NCBI RefSeq assembly: GCF_001613065.1
Contig: NZ_BDBQ01000089.1
Coordinates: 1-64,000, forward strand
Direction of reading: 5' to 3'
Source: Nocardia miyunensis NBRC 108239
GTDB lineage: Bacteria; Actinomycetota; Actinomycetes; Mycobacteriales; Mycobacteriaceae
Length of the DNA: 64,000 nt
Shown here: piece by piece, positions 52,911-62,300 of the stretch
How positions within the stretch are numbered: position 1 is the first letter of the stretch
Layout of the letters: each line of letters begins with the position of its first letter
The notes under the pieces: model-generated
The model's input: only the letters and a program-made list of their open reading frames with translations
Databases searched by the model: none
What the model was told of the DNA's origin: nothing
Program-made: the position numbers and the translations under genes

Positions 52911-53867
52911 ATGACTGTCGAATCCGTAGCAGCTGTTCCGACGGAGAATTCGTCGTCCGCATCGACAATAGTGGTGTCGCCGTTGTCCGGATACACCGGA
53001 GCGGAAATCTCCGGCGTCGACCTGTCCGAGAACCTTTCCGACGAGGACGTGGCCGCCATCCGGCAAGCCCTGCTGGAATGGAAGGTCGTATTCTTCCGCG
53101 ATCAGACCATCGGACATGCCGAGCAGATCGCGTTCGCTCGCCGATTCGGCAGGGTGACTCCCGCCCACCCGTACGAAGACAATCCGCCGGAGGGCTTTCC
53201 GGAGATCTTCCCGATCGACAGCCGTCGTTACAATCAGCAATACGGCCGCAAACGCACCTCGTACGATTCGAGCTGGCACACCGATGTCACGGCACTGATC
53301 AATCCGCCGTCGTTCTCGATTCTGCGCGCGGACATCCTGCCGCCCTTCGGCGGCGATACCACCTGGACGAATCTTGTTGCCGCATACCAGAATCTGCCAT
53401 CCGAGCTGCGCGACTTCGTGGACCGCCTGGACGCCGAGCACACCTTCGAGAATCGTGCGGCACAGGGCAGCAGCCGTGCCGCGGCCTTCGAGAACAAGCC
53501 GCTGCGCACATTCCATCCGGTGGTGCGGGTGCATCCCGAGACGGGTGAGCGGGCGCTGTTCGTCAGCCCCGGGTTCACTCGGCGCACGAAGAATCTGCGC
53601 AATCTGACACCCCGGCTGAGTTCGCACATTCTGGAAGCGTTGTGGGAGGAGGCGACTCGCACCGAATACACCGTCCGGTTCCGGTGGCAACCGGGCAGCG
53701 TCGCATTCTGGGACAACCGGGCCACCGCACACCTCGCCATTGCCGACGCGGGCCATCTCGGCTACGACCGGGTGCTGTATCGGGTCACGATCGAAGGTGA
53801 CATCCCGGAGGGGGTGGACGGTCGGCGGTCGGAATCGCTGGAGGGCGATCCCTTCTACGGATCCTGA
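52911..53867 (+). CDS. TauD/TfdA-type Fe(II)/2-oxoglutarate dioxygenase
   Basis: 318 residues. Iron ligands are in SSWHTDVTALINPP and in FWDNRATAHLAIADAG; the 2-oxoglutarate Arg is in DRVLYRVTIEGDIPEG. GYTGAEISGVDLSENLSDED begins the fold. Family members release sulfite or sulfate from taurine, other sulfonates or sulfate esters. It differs clearly from the Rv3406-like copy at 11273. First gene of the operon that runs to 61289. ATG 52911 has AGGTGG upstream. Confidence 0.9.
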   Translation: MTVESVAAVPTENSSSASTIVVSPLSGYTGAEISGVDLSENLSDEDVAAIRQALLEWKVVFFRDQTIGHAEQIAFARRFGRVTPAHPYEDNPPEGFPEIFPIDSRRYNQQYGRKRTSYDSSWHTDVTALINPPSFSILRADILPPFGGDTTWTNLVAAYQNLPSELRDFVDRLDAEHTFENRAAQGSSRAAAFENKPLRTFHPVVRVHPETGERALFVSPGFTRRTKNLRNLTPRLSSHILEALWEEATRTEYTVRFRWQPGSVAFWDNRATAHLAIADAGHLGYDRVLYRVTIEGDIPEGVDGRRSESLEGDPFYGS

Positions 53868-53895
53868 ACAGATCGCCGACGAGAGCCGAATTACC

Positions 53896-54774
53896 GTGAC
53901 AGACACGCATAATGTCGGCGTCGCCCTGGACGCTGCGCAGGTGGCCGCGATTTTCGACCGCGCGGTCACCCCCGGCGGCCCGGAGGATTTCGGCGCTGCG
54001 CTGGACGCGTCGGGTATCGATTTCCTCCTGCTGCGCCCGGCCTCCGGCGATACCCGGTTCGATCCCTCCATCGCCGCGACGATTCTCGCGCGGCACACCC
54101 GTTCGGTGGGGTTGGTGGTGGGCGGTTCGGTGTTGCGGGACCACCCGTACAACCTGGCGCGGCGACTCGGCTCGATCGATCATGTGAGCGCCGGACGCGT
54201 CGGCTGGCTGATACTGACCGACGATGACGCCGCCGACGGGCGCAGCGTGTGGACCGCCGCGTCGCGCGAGGACATCGCCCTCGACGGGGTGCTCGCGGTG
54301 CGCGAGCTGTGGGAGAGCTGGCCGCCGGACACCGTCCTCGACGATCGCGAACGCGGGGTGTTCACCGACTCCGCGCGCATTCGATATATCGACCACGCTG
54401 GGGCACACAGCATTTCGGGTCCACTGAACATTCCCGAACCGCCTCAGGTCAAACCGCCGATCTTCGTGGAGTCACCGGTTCCCCCCGCGCTCGCCGAACG
54501 GGCCGATGTCGTCCTCGGCGGGAGTCATGTGCCCGGCTCGGCGCCGATCTTGCAGTGGCGCAACGTCTCCGAAGCGCCGAATGCGCCCGGCGTGGGTGTC
54601 GCGGGAGTTGTGGTGGCCGATGAGGGGTCACCAACCGAGATCGTCACCGCGGCCGGTCGTCATGTCACCGCGGCCGCGCCGCCGCCCGGCACGACTCTGC
54701 GCACTCGTCTCGGGCTCGCCGCGGCGACGCCTGTGCTCTCGGGTGAGCCGCGCAGCGCCTTTCCCACCGCCTGA
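53896..54774 (+). CDS. Short LLM-class flavin-dependent oxidoreductase
   Basis: 292 residues. ASGIDFLLLRPASGDTRFDP, IAATILARHTRSVGLVVGGS and YNLARRLGSIDHVSAGRVGW follow the luciferase-like N-terminal barrel. The protein ends early for the SsuD/NtaA group (usually 350-440), with a reduced C-terminal part, so it may be a partner or a degenerate paralogue of the next enzyme. GTG 53896. Lies 28 bp after the dioxygenase. Confidence 0.75.
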   Translation: MTDTHNVGVALDAAQVAAIFDRAVTPGGPEDFGAALDASGIDFLLLRPASGDTRFDPSIAATILARHTRSVGLVVGGSVLRDHPYNLARRLGSIDHVSAGRVGWLILTDDDAADGRSVWTAASREDIALDGVLAVRELWESWPPDTVLDDRERGVFTDSARIRYIDHAGAHSISGPLNIPEPPQVKPPIFVESPVPPALAERADVVLGGSHVPGSAPILQWRNVSEAPNAPGVGVAGVVVADEGSPTEIVTAAGRHVTAAAPPPGTTLRTRLGLAAATPVLSGEPRSAFPTA

Positions 54775-54797
54775 TCCGGCCCGAGGAGGAGAATTTC

Positions 54798-56093
54798 ATG
54801 AGCACCACACCAGCGCGGCACGTGATCTTGAACGTCAACGTCCTCGATGCCGGAATCGCCCCCGGCGCATGGACTCTCGACGACATCCGGGCCGATGCCT
54901 TCGTCGATCCGGAGCATTTCGCGCAGGCCGCCCGGACCGCCGAACGCGGCACCCTGGACGCGCTGTTCCTCGCCGACGGCCCGGCGCTGCGCGAGGATCC
55001 GCGCTTCAAACCCGGCCGCGCACTCGAGCCCAGCGTGATCCTGGCGACCGTCGCCGCCGCGACCGAACATCTCGGCCTGATCGGCACCCTGTCCACCACC
55101 TTCAATGATCCGGTCGAGTTGGCCGAACGCCTGCTGTCACTCGATCACGCCAGCGGGGGACGGCTGGGATGGAACGTGGTGACCACGTATTCGCCTGCGG
55201 CAGCGGGCAATTTCGGATTGTCCGAGATGCCCGACCGCGACGCTCGCTACCGCCGCGCCGAGGAATTCGTCGAGGTGGTTGGCGCGCTGTGGGACAGCTC
55301 GCTGGACGGCGGAGTCGTGCGGCACCACGGTGAATTCTTCGACCTCGAGCACGGTGTGCGTGTGCCGCCGTCGGCCCAGGGCTACCCGTTGTTCGTGCAG
55401 GCCGGAGGGTCGCCGGCCGGCCGGATTCTGGCCGGGCGCAGCGCCCACGCGGTGTTCTCCGCCGAACTGACCCTGTCCGCGGGGCTGCGGCACTACGAGC
55501 ACGTCAAGTCGGTGGCTCGCGAGGCGGGCCGCGATCCGGACCAGGTCAAGATCCTGCCCGGACTGACGACGATCATCGGATCCACGGAAGCCGAAGCGGC
55601 ACAACGGTTCGAGCGACTGTTCCGGTCGGTCGACACCGGTCCCGAGCGAGCCCGGCTCGAATCCACACTCGGAGTTCGGTTGGACTCCTTGGACTTCGAC
55701 CGCCCGCTGCCCGAGGCCGTACTGGCCGGCCCGCCGGACCCTAGCACCTTCTCCGCCTCGCTCGGATTCCGCGAATCGATCGTGGAACTGGCGCGCGAAC
55801 GCGATCTGACGCTGCGGCAGCTGATCCGCGAATTGCACGGCGGCGCAGGGCATCGCGCGGTGATCGGGACGCCCGTGGACGTGGCCGACACGATCGAGGA
55901 CTGGTTCCGTCACGGCGCGGCGGACGGATTCAACCTCATGCCGGATGCCTTCCCTTCCGGCCTGACCACCTTCGTCGATGAGGTGGTTCCGATTCTGCGA
56001 CGTCGCGGGCTGTTCCGGCACGAATACGCGGAATCGACACTGCGCGAACGATTCGGACTGCCGGTGCCCGTAGCCGCGGCAGCTCCGGTCTGA
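54798..56093 (+). CDS. LLM monooxygenase of the NtaA/SnaA/DszA type
   Basis: 431 residues, FMNH2-dependent. HVILNVNVLDAGIAPGAW starts the barrel; ASGGRLGWNVVTTYSPAAAG and PLFVQAGGSPAGRILAGRSA are the family hallmarks. Members cleave C-N or C-S bonds (nitrilotriacetate, dibenzothiophene sulfone, dimethyl sulfide). In this operon it probably desulfurises the imported compound. ATG 54798 is preceded by GAGGAGGA. A flavin reductase is not seen in the window. Confidence 0.9.
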   Translation: MSTTPARHVILNVNVLDAGIAPGAWTLDDIRADAFVDPEHFAQAARTAERGTLDALFLADGPALREDPRFKPGRALEPSVILATVAAATEHLGLIGTLSTTFNDPVELAERLLSLDHASGGRLGWNVVTTYSPAAAGNFGLSEMPDRDARYRRAEEFVEVVGALWDSSLDGGVVRHHGEFFDLEHGVRVPPSAQGYPLFVQAGGSPAGRILAGRSAHAVFSAELTLSAGLRHYEHVKSVAREAGRDPDQVKILPGLTTIIGSTEAEAAQRFERLFRSVDTGPERARLESTLGVRLDSLDFDRPLPEAVLAGPPDPSTFSASLGFRESIVELARERDLTLRQLIRELHGGAGHRAVIGTPVDVADTIEDWFRHGAADGFNLMPDAFPSGLTTFVDEVVPILRRRGLFRHEYAESTLRERFGLPVPVAAAAPV

Positions 56094-56114
56094 GCGGACT
56101 GAACGAAAGATGAA

Positions 56115-57746
56115 GTGCGACAGACGATGAGCCGATACGTACGGATGCGCGCCTGGGTGGCGATACTGCTGGCCGCGGTGCTGCTCGCCGGGTGCGCGCC
56201 GAACCGGACACCCGCCGCGACCCGCTCCGGAAACAGCGTGACGGTGCTGCTCGCGCAATTGCGCGGATCGTGGCAGCAGCAGGAGACCAGCGACTGGTAC
56301 TCCGGACAGGTCTGGAGTCAGATCGTGGACACGCTGCTCTACCGGGACAGCGACGGTTCGGTGAAACCCTATCTGGCACAGAGCTGGGACGTCTCCCCGG
56401 ACGGCCTGCACTACTACTTCCACCTGCGTCACGGTGTGACCTTCTCCGACGGCACGCCGTTCGACGCGCGGATCGCGGCGGAGAATCTGACCCTGCTCGG
56501 CCTGGGCGACAAGAAACGCGCGATCCCGCGCAATCCCAACATCCCCGAGAGTTTCCGGTCCGCGGTCCCGGTCGGCGACGACACCGTGGAGGTCACCCTC
56601 GCCACGCCCGGCAACGGCCTGCCCGAGGCGTTGACGGGTATGACCACGGGCATGCTGGGCGCCTCGACGATCGAGGGTAGCCTGCGATACCAGTCGGATC
56701 TGCGGCACGTCGTCGCCACCGGGCCGTACACGGTGGCCTCGGTCGATCCGGAGAAGCAGGTGGTCCTGCACCGGCGGGCCGACTACGACTGGCCCCGATC
56801 CGGCGCGCCGCACACCGGGCCCGCGTCGATCGCGACGCTCACCTTCGACGCGTTGAAGGAGGACGGGCTGCGCGTGCAAGCGTTGGAGGCCGGGCAGGCC
56901 GATGTCATCCACTACGTCGATCCCACCCAGGAGCTCCGGCTCAGCGATGCGGGCTACCGCATGCTGTATTCGAAGTACCTGGGCGCGGTCTACGGCCTGC
57001 AACTGCGCGCGAGCGCCGATTACGTGAGCGACGTCCGGGTCCGGCGAGCGATTCAGCACGGCCTCGACCGGCGGGATCTGCTCGACACCCTCTACAACCG
57101 GAACTGGGAGCCCGCGCATTCGATCTTCCAGGACAATGTGGCCGGAATCGTCGATCTGAGCGGTGAATTCGATTACGCCCCGGCACTTGCCGGACGACTG
57201 TTGGACGAGGCCGGATGGACTGGCCGCGACAGCGCCGGATACCGGACCCGAGACGGGCATCGCCTGAGCCTGTTCGTGTACCCATCGGTCTACATCACCA
57301 CCTCGCGGACCGAATTACAGCTCATCGCACAGCAATTGCGGAAAATCGGGATCGAGTTGCAGATCCGGGGCACCGACTTCAACAGCTACACCTCGCAGAC
57401 GGTCAGCCCGAAACTGCCCGTGTTCGAGATCCATTGGTCTATGTACAGCTTCACCTCCCTGGTGAGCTGGTGGGGAAGTAAGAAGCAGAACGTCTTCCAC
57501 GCCTCGGACCCGCATCTGGACGATCTGCTGAACCGCATCGTCGCCGCACGGTCACCGGACCAGCTGCATCCGCTGCTCGCCGAACTCCAGCATCTGCTGA
57601 TCGAACAGGCGTATTTCATTCCGCTGCACCAGATCTACGAGACCTTCGCGACCGCGCCGTACGTACACGGGCTGCATGCGACCGGGCTGGGCCGGTTGGT
57701 CTTCTACGACGCGTCGGTGGACACCGGACAGGGAGCGAGAAGCTGA
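56115..57746 (+). CDS. ABC transporter substrate-binding lipoprotein, DppA/OppA type
   Basis: 543 residues. The signal peptide ends in LLAGCAPNR, a lipobox. SWDVSPDGLHYYFHLRHGVT and FDARIAAENLTLLGLG are typical of family-5 solute-binding proteins; the C-terminal half keeps AIQHGLDRRDLLDTLYN. It binds peptides, glutathione-like molecules or, in similar clusters, organosulfur compounds. GTG 56115 is chosen over ATG 56127. The stop overlaps the next start by one base. Confidence 0.9.
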   Translation: MRQTMSRYVRMRAWVAILLAAVLLAGCAPNRTPAATRSGNSVTVLLAQLRGSWQQQETSDWYSGQVWSQIVDTLLYRDSDGSVKPYLAQSWDVSPDGLHYYFHLRHGVTFSDGTPFDARIAAENLTLLGLGDKKRAIPRNPNIPESFRSAVPVGDDTVEVTLATPGNGLPEALTGMTTGMLGASTIEGSLRYQSDLRHVVATGPYTVASVDPEKQVVLHRRADYDWPRSGAPHTGPASIATLTFDALKEDGLRVQALEAGQADVIHYVDPTQELRLSDAGYRMLYSKYLGAVYGLQLRASADYVSDVRVRRAIQHGLDRRDLLDTLYNRNWEPAHSIFQDNVAGIVDLSGEFDYAPALAGRLLDEAGWTGRDSAGYRTRDGHRLSLFVYPSVYITTSRTELQLIAQQLRKIGIELQIRGTDFNSYTSQTVSPKLPVFEIHWSMYSFTSLVSWWGSKKQNVFHASDPHLDDLLNRIVAARSPDQLHPLLAELQHLLIEQAYFIPLHQIYETFATAPYVHGLHATGLGRLVFYDASVDTGQGARS

Positions 57747-58750
57747 TGCGTGTCGTGGAGTATCTGCGCGTCGTCGCGCGGAAGACCGTTGCGGCCCTGA
57801 TCACCGTGGTGCTCGTCTACATCGTGGTGTTCGTGATCGTCACCGTCATCCCGGGCGACCCGATCACCAACCGGCTGCGCGATCCGCAGAACGGGTACTC
57901 CGCCGAGCAGATCCGGTCGCTGCTCGCCTATTATCGGCTCGATCGGCCTGTGCTGGAACAACTCTGGTACTCGCTGGTCCGATTCGCGCACGGTGATCTG
58001 GGCCTGTCGCTGGCCTCGACGCGTCCAGTGTCGGAGATGTATCTGCACGCGGCGGGCTCGACGCTCACCCTGTCCGTGCTCGCCCTGGCCTTCGCGCTGT
58101 TGCTCGCCGTGCTGATCGCGATCGGTGCGCAGTATCTGCCGCCGCGCTTCGGCGGGACGCTGCTGCGCTCGCTGCCGTCGCTGTTCCTGTCGCTGCCCAA
58201 CTTCCTGATCGGCCTGCTGATCATCGACCTGGTCGCATTCCGGCTCGGCTGGTTCGAGATCACCCGCTATCAGGGTGTGGCCGCGGCGATTCCCGCCGCG
58301 ATCACGCTCGCCATCCCGGTATCCAGCCAGATCACCCAGGTGTTCATCACCTCGCTCGATTCGGTGCGGCACGAACCGTATGCGATCGTCGCCGAGGCCA
58401 AGGGGTTGTCGGCTCCGTACATCCTGATCCGGCATCTGCTGCGCCCGGCCGCACTGCCCACCCTGACGGTGATCGGGGTGACCGCGGGCGAGGTGATCGG
58501 CGGTGCGGTGATCACCGAAACCATCTTCGGCCGCAACGGAATCGGGTCGGTCATCGAGAAGGCCGTCACCAACAAGGACGTTCCCGTGCTACAGGGCGGC
58601 GTGGTGCTCGCGGCGGTGGTGTTCCTGGTGGTCAACCTGATCGTCGATCTCACCTATCCACTGCTGGATCCGCGTCTGCGTCGCGCGTCGCGAGCGACCG
58701 CAAGCCCGGCGCCCGGATCCGATCGTGAGCCCGAGGGAGTCGAACAATGA
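57746..58750 (+). CDS. ABC transporter permease, DppB type
   Basis: 334 residues, six membrane helices. VFVIVTVIPGDPITNRLRDP in the first loop and YAIVAEAKGLSAPYILIRHL as the EAA loop are characteristic. It forms the channel with the DppC-type partner, whose start overlaps the stop by four bases. Confidence 0.92.
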   Translation: MRVVEYLRVVARKTVAALITVVLVYIVVFVIVTVIPGDPITNRLRDPQNGYSAEQIRSLLAYYRLDRPVLEQLWYSLVRFAHGDLGLSLASTRPVSEMYLHAAGSTLTLSVLALAFALLLAVLIAIGAQYLPPRFGGTLLRSLPSLFLSLPNFLIGLLIIDLVAFRLGWFEITRYQGVAAAIPAAITLAIPVSSQITQVFITSLDSVRHEPYAIVAEAKGLSAPYILIRHLLRPAALPTLTVIGVTAGEVIGGAVITETIFGRNGIGSVIEKAVTNKDVPVLQGGVVLAAVVFLVVNLIVDLTYPLLDPRLRRASRATASPAPGSDREPEGVEQ

Positions 58751-59637
58751 CCGATGTTCTGATCGAAGCGGAGTCCGAGCGGGCCGTGCTCGCGGATCTG
58801 GATCCCGATGCGTCCCCGCCGCCCGGCGCGGTCGGGCGTCGGCGGATCGGGCGGGGAATTGTTGCGGTACTGGCTGTTTCGATATTGGTGATCGTAGCGC
58901 TGTGGACGTTGTTCCCGTCGCTGTTCGCGCATCAGGACCCGTTCGCGGGCAACACGGCGGAGAAGTTCCAGGGGCCCGGCGCGCATCATCTGTTCGGCAC
59001 CGACAATCTCGGCCGCGACATCTTCAGCCGGACCGTGTACGGCACGCGCAGCTCACTGCTCACCGCCGTGGTGGCCGTGCTGATCGGCCTGGTGGCGGGC
59101 TCGCTGCTCGGGCTGGCCGGCGGGTATCTGCGCGGTTCGGTCGATGCGGTGATCGGGCGGTTCACCGATGCGCTGCTTGCGATTCCGAGTTTCCTGCTGG
59201 CCATGGTCGTGGTCACCGCCCTGGGATTCAGCACCATTAATGCCGCCATCGCCACGGGCATCTCCTCGGTCGCCATCTTCGCGCGCCTGATGCGCTCGGA
59301 GGTGCTGCGGGTGTCGAATCTGAACTATGTGGAGTCCTCGCGTCTGATCGGATGCGGGCCGCTGACAACGGTTTTCGCCCACGTCCTGCCGAACGTCTAC
59401 CGCAGCGTCGTCGCGCTGGCCGTGCTGCAATTCGGCATGGCGTTGATCGTCATCGCCGCACTGGCCTATCTGGGCTACGGCAATCCGCCGCCCGCGCCCG
59501 ATTGGGGAATCCTGGTGTCCGACGGCAAGAACTACATGGACCGGTACTGGTGGGTGGTGTTCTTTCCGGGGCTGGTGATCGTCGCGACGTGCCTGTCGCT
59601 CAATCAGGTCAGCCGACTGCTGGCGGTCGTGCGATGA
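58747..59637 (+). CDS. ABC transporter permease, DppC type
   Basis: 296 residues. After an N-terminal cytoplasmic stretch comes the first helix and the GAHHLFGTDNLGRDIFSRTV loop; the EAA loop is YVESSRLIGCGPLTTVFAHV. Its stop overlaps the fused ATPase start (ATGA at 59634). Confidence 0.92.
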   Translation: MTDVLIEAESERAVLADLDPDASPPPGAVGRRRIGRGIVAVLAVSILVIVALWTLFPSLFAHQDPFAGNTAEKFQGPGAHHLFGTDNLGRDIFSRTVYGTRSSLLTAVVAVLIGLVAGSLLGLAGGYLRGSVDAVIGRFTDALLAIPSFLLAMVVVTALGFSTINAAIATGISSVAIFARLMRSEVLRVSNLNYVESSRLIGCGPLTTVFAHVLPNVYRSVVALAVLQFGMALIVIAALAYLGYGNPPPAPDWGILVSDGKNYMDRYWWVVFFPGLVIVATCLSLNQVSRLLAVVR

Positions 59638-61289
59638 GCCTCGGCGAACGGCCCGCGCTGCTGTCGGTGGACGGGCTGACGGTCACCTATCCCGGCGGCG
59701 CGTCGCCGACGGTGTCGGAGGTGGCGTTCGAGGTGGCCGCGGGTGAGACCGTCACGTTGATCGGGCAGTCCGGATCGGGCAAGTCGACCATCGCCAATGC
59801 CGTTCTGCGGCTGCTGTCCCACGTCGGAGCCCGGGTCGGGGGTACGGTCCGCTTCGGTGATCGTGACCTACTGAGGTTGAGCGACAGAGAATTTCGCGGA
59901 CTGCGCGGACATGAACTCGGCTACGTCCCGCAGGATCCGTCGCATTCGCTGAACCCGGTGCGCACGATCGGGGCGCAACTGGCCGAAAGCCTCGGTCATC
60001 GGGAACTGCTCGGGTCGGTGCTGGCCGGGCATCGGCAGCGGGCCGCGCGGCACGAGCAAGTGGTGGAACTGCTACGGCGCGTGCATCTTCCGCATCCGGA
60101 GGTGGTAGCGCGCAACTATCCGCACGAACTGTCCGGCGGCATGTTGCAGCGCGTGCTGATCGCCAACGCGATCGCCGGGGACCCCGCGCTGATCGTGGCC
60201 GACGAACCGACCTCCGCGCTGGATGTGACTGTGCAGCAGTCGATCCTGGAACTGCTCGACAGTCTGAAACGCGATCTGGACGTCGGGCTGCTGCTCATCA
60301 CCCACGATCTGGCGCTGGCGGCGCAGCGGTCCGATACGGTGGTCGTCCTGGACGCCGGGCGGGTCCGCGATCACGGCCCCGCCGCGAGCGTGCTGCGAAA
60401 TCCGCAGTCGGAGTTCGCCGCACGCCTGCTCGCCGACATTCCCGCCCTCGCACCCGGGAAGTATGCCGACGCCAAGCGGCGGGCGGAAACGCACGAGCAC
60501 CGCGCATCGGCACTCGAAGTGCGCGGGCTGGTGAAGACCTTCGGCAGGGGCGGGTCGGCGATCAACGCGGTCCGGGACGTCTCCTTCGCTGTGCCGCGGG
60601 CCACGACCCACGCGCTGGTGGGGGAATCCGGCTCGGGCAAATCGACGATCGGGCGCATCATCATGAACCTCGAGCGACCCGACAGCGGGCAGGTGTACCT
60701 GGACGGGGCCGAGGTCACCGCGACAGGGCGGCGGGAGTTGAAACAGCTTCGCCGCAATCTCCAACTGGTGTACCAGAATCCGTTCACCTCACTGGATCCC
60801 GCGCGCAGTATCGACTATCTCGTGGCCGAACCGCTACTGCGGCACCGGATCGGCACGCGGATCGAGCGTGCGGAGCGGGCCCGCGAGCTGCTCGAACTGG
60901 TGGGCTTGGGTGCGAAATCCGCGTCCGGGCTCACACCCGCCCGGTTGTCCGGCGGCCAGCGCCAGCGGGTAGCGATCGCCCGCGCCCTGGCGCTCGAACC
61001 TCGGGTGCTGATCCTGGACGAACCGACCTCGGCGCTGGATGTCACGGTGCAGGCGCAGATTCTGGACCTGCTGGTCGAGTTGCAGCAACGACTCGGGGTG
61101 AGTTACCTGTTCATCTCACACGATCTCGGGGTGGTGCGGCAGTTCGCCGATACGGTGAGTGTGATCCGCCGCGGCCGGATCGTCGAAACCGGTAGCGCGG
61201 TGGACATTCTGGAACATCCCGAGGACGATTACACCCGGCGGTTGGTCGCCTCGGTGCCCTGGTTTCCAGGGGTGAGTGAGGCGGTGTAG
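59634..61289 (+). CDS. Fused double ABC ATPase, DppD-DppF type
   Basis: 551 residues with two complete nucleotide-binding domains in one chain. The first has GQSGSGKST, LSGGMLQRVLIANAI and LIVADEPTSALD; the second has GESGSGKST, LSGGQRQRVAIARAL and VLILDEPTSALD. It drives the DppBC-type pore. The last gene of the nine-kilobase operon; the stop lies in the loop of a terminator-like hairpin. Confidence 0.93.
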   Translation: MSLGERPALLSVDGLTVTYPGGASPTVSEVAFEVAAGETVTLIGQSGSGKSTIANAVLRLLSHVGARVGGTVRFGDRDLLRLSDREFRGLRGHELGYVPQDPSHSLNPVRTIGAQLAESLGHRELLGSVLAGHRQRAARHEQVVELLRRVHLPHPEVVARNYPHELSGGMLQRVLIANAIAGDPALIVADEPTSALDVTVQQSILELLDSLKRDLDVGLLLITHDLALAAQRSDTVVVLDAGRVRDHGPAASVLRNPQSEFAARLLADIPALAPGKYADAKRRAETHEHRASALEVRGLVKTFGRGGSAINAVRDVSFAVPRATTHALVGESGSGKSTIGRIIMNLERPDSGQVYLDGAEVTATGRRELKQLRRNLQLVYQNPFTSLDPARSIDYLVAEPLLRHRIGTRIERAERARELLELVGLGAKSASGLTPARLSGGQRQRVAIARALALEPRVLILDEPTSALDVTVQAQILDLLVELQQRLGVSYLFISHDLGVVRQFADTVSVIRRGRIVETGSAVDILEHPEDDYTRRLVASVPWFPGVSEAV

Positions 61290-61296
61290 CCGCCTC
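61278..61296 (+). terminator. Hairpin at the end of the Dpp-type operon
   Basis: GAGGCGG (61278-61284), loop TGTAG containing the stop codon, CCGCCTC (61290-61296). Perfect 7-bp stem, no T-run. Confidence 0.45.
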
Positions 61297-61398
61297 GCCC
61301 GCACAGAATCGTTCTGATCGAAAGGATTCTCTCCAGGCTTGCATCTTCCGATGATGAATATCGGTTGTCCCGCAAGCGAAGTGAGGGCCATGTACGAC
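61296..61398 (+). repeat. 103-bp direct repeat, copy A (promoter/leader of the LysR gene)
   Basis: Aligns without gaps to 63629-63731, about 78 of 103 positions identical. The best blocks are CGCACAGAATCG, AAGGATT and GTTGTCCCGCA. It contains AATCGTTCTGAT (61307-61318), also present at 20221-20232. It overlaps the first codons of the LysR gene. Confidence 0.8.
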
Positions 61399-62295
61399 AT
61401 CCGACGTCTCGTGCTGCTGCGCGATCTGGCCGAACACGCCACGATGACGGCGGTGTCCGAACTGCACGGCATCACCGCCTCGGCGGTCTCACAGCAGTTG
61501 CGCATCCTCGAAGACGAGGTCGGGCTCGTGCTGACCCGTCGCGAGGGCCGGGTGCTGCGCCTGACTCACGCGGGCCGGGTACTGGTGGATCACACCTCGC
61601 GCATCGTGGCCGCGCTGGAGGAGGCGGAGTCGGCGGTCGCGGCCAGTTCCGAGGCGGTCACCGGGGTGCTGACCATGGCGACTTTCCGGACCGCGCAGAT
61701 GCGGTTGGCGTTGCCGGTGCTGGTGCGGCTGCGCGGGGAGCATCCGGGACTGCGGTTGCGGCTGGTGGATCTGCGGCCGGTCGATTCCATCCCCGCGATC
61801 CGCCAGCAGGACGTGGATCTGGCGATCACCTACTCGTATTCGTTCCGGGGCCGGGATCTGCCGATGGGTCTGGCCTCGGAATATCTGTTCAGCGATCCGC
61901 TGGTGCTGCTCGCGCCGCCGCAGTGGCGCGAGCGGATACGCGAGCACGGATTGGGCGTGCTGCGCGATGTCGACTGGATCAGCGCCCTGGACGGCGAGCC
62001 GTCCCTGGCCTCGGTGCATTTCGCCTGCCGCGAAGCGGGTTTCGCGCCGCGGATCGAACATCGCAGCAGCAGCTTCGACGGTATGGCCGAGATGGTCGAG
62101 CACGGTCTCGGGGTGACCATCGTCCCGGAGATGTCTGTGGCCGAACGGCATTCGGGACTTGTCGCCTGCACGGTCGACAACGGGGTTCGGCACGTCGGGG
62201 TGACCTATCGGCAGGCATCGCTCGAGCGCCCGGCGGTGGCGGCGGCGATCGCGGCGCTGCGCTCGATCGCGCAGCCGCTGCGGTTGGCGTCGTGA
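61390..62295 (+). CDS. LysR family transcriptional regulator
   Basis: 301 residues from ATG 61390 (MYDIRRLVLLRDL), the usual LysR start. ATG 61351/61354 would add MMNIGCPASEVRA, a stretch that is also conserved in the duplicated copy at 63684, so the longer form cannot be excluded. HTH: ATMTAVSELHGITASAVSQQ. The effector domain runs from about residue 90. It lies between the organosulfur operon and a convergent SsuD-like gene and probably regulates sulfur use, like CysB/Cbl-type proteins. Confidence 0.87.
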   Translation: MYDIRRLVLLRDLAEHATMTAVSELHGITASAVSQQLRILEDEVGLVLTRREGRVLRLTHAGRVLVDHTSRIVAALEEAESAVAASSEAVTGVLTMATFRTAQMRLALPVLVRLRGEHPGLRLRLVDLRPVDSIPAIRQQDVDLAITYSYSFRGRDLPMGLASEYLFSDPLVLLAPPQWRERIREHGLGVLRDVDWISALDGEPSLASVHFACREAGFAPRIEHRSSSFDGMAEMVEHGLGVTIVPEMSVAERHSGLVACTVDNGVRHVGVTYRQASLERPAVAAAIAALRSIAQPLRLAS

Positions 62296-62300
62296 GCGGT

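Noticed and set aside
55137..57260. A 707-residue minus-strand open frame
   Set aside because: It lies opposite the NtaA-type enzyme and the DppA-type lipoprotein, both with clear motifs; composition is that of a shadow frame.
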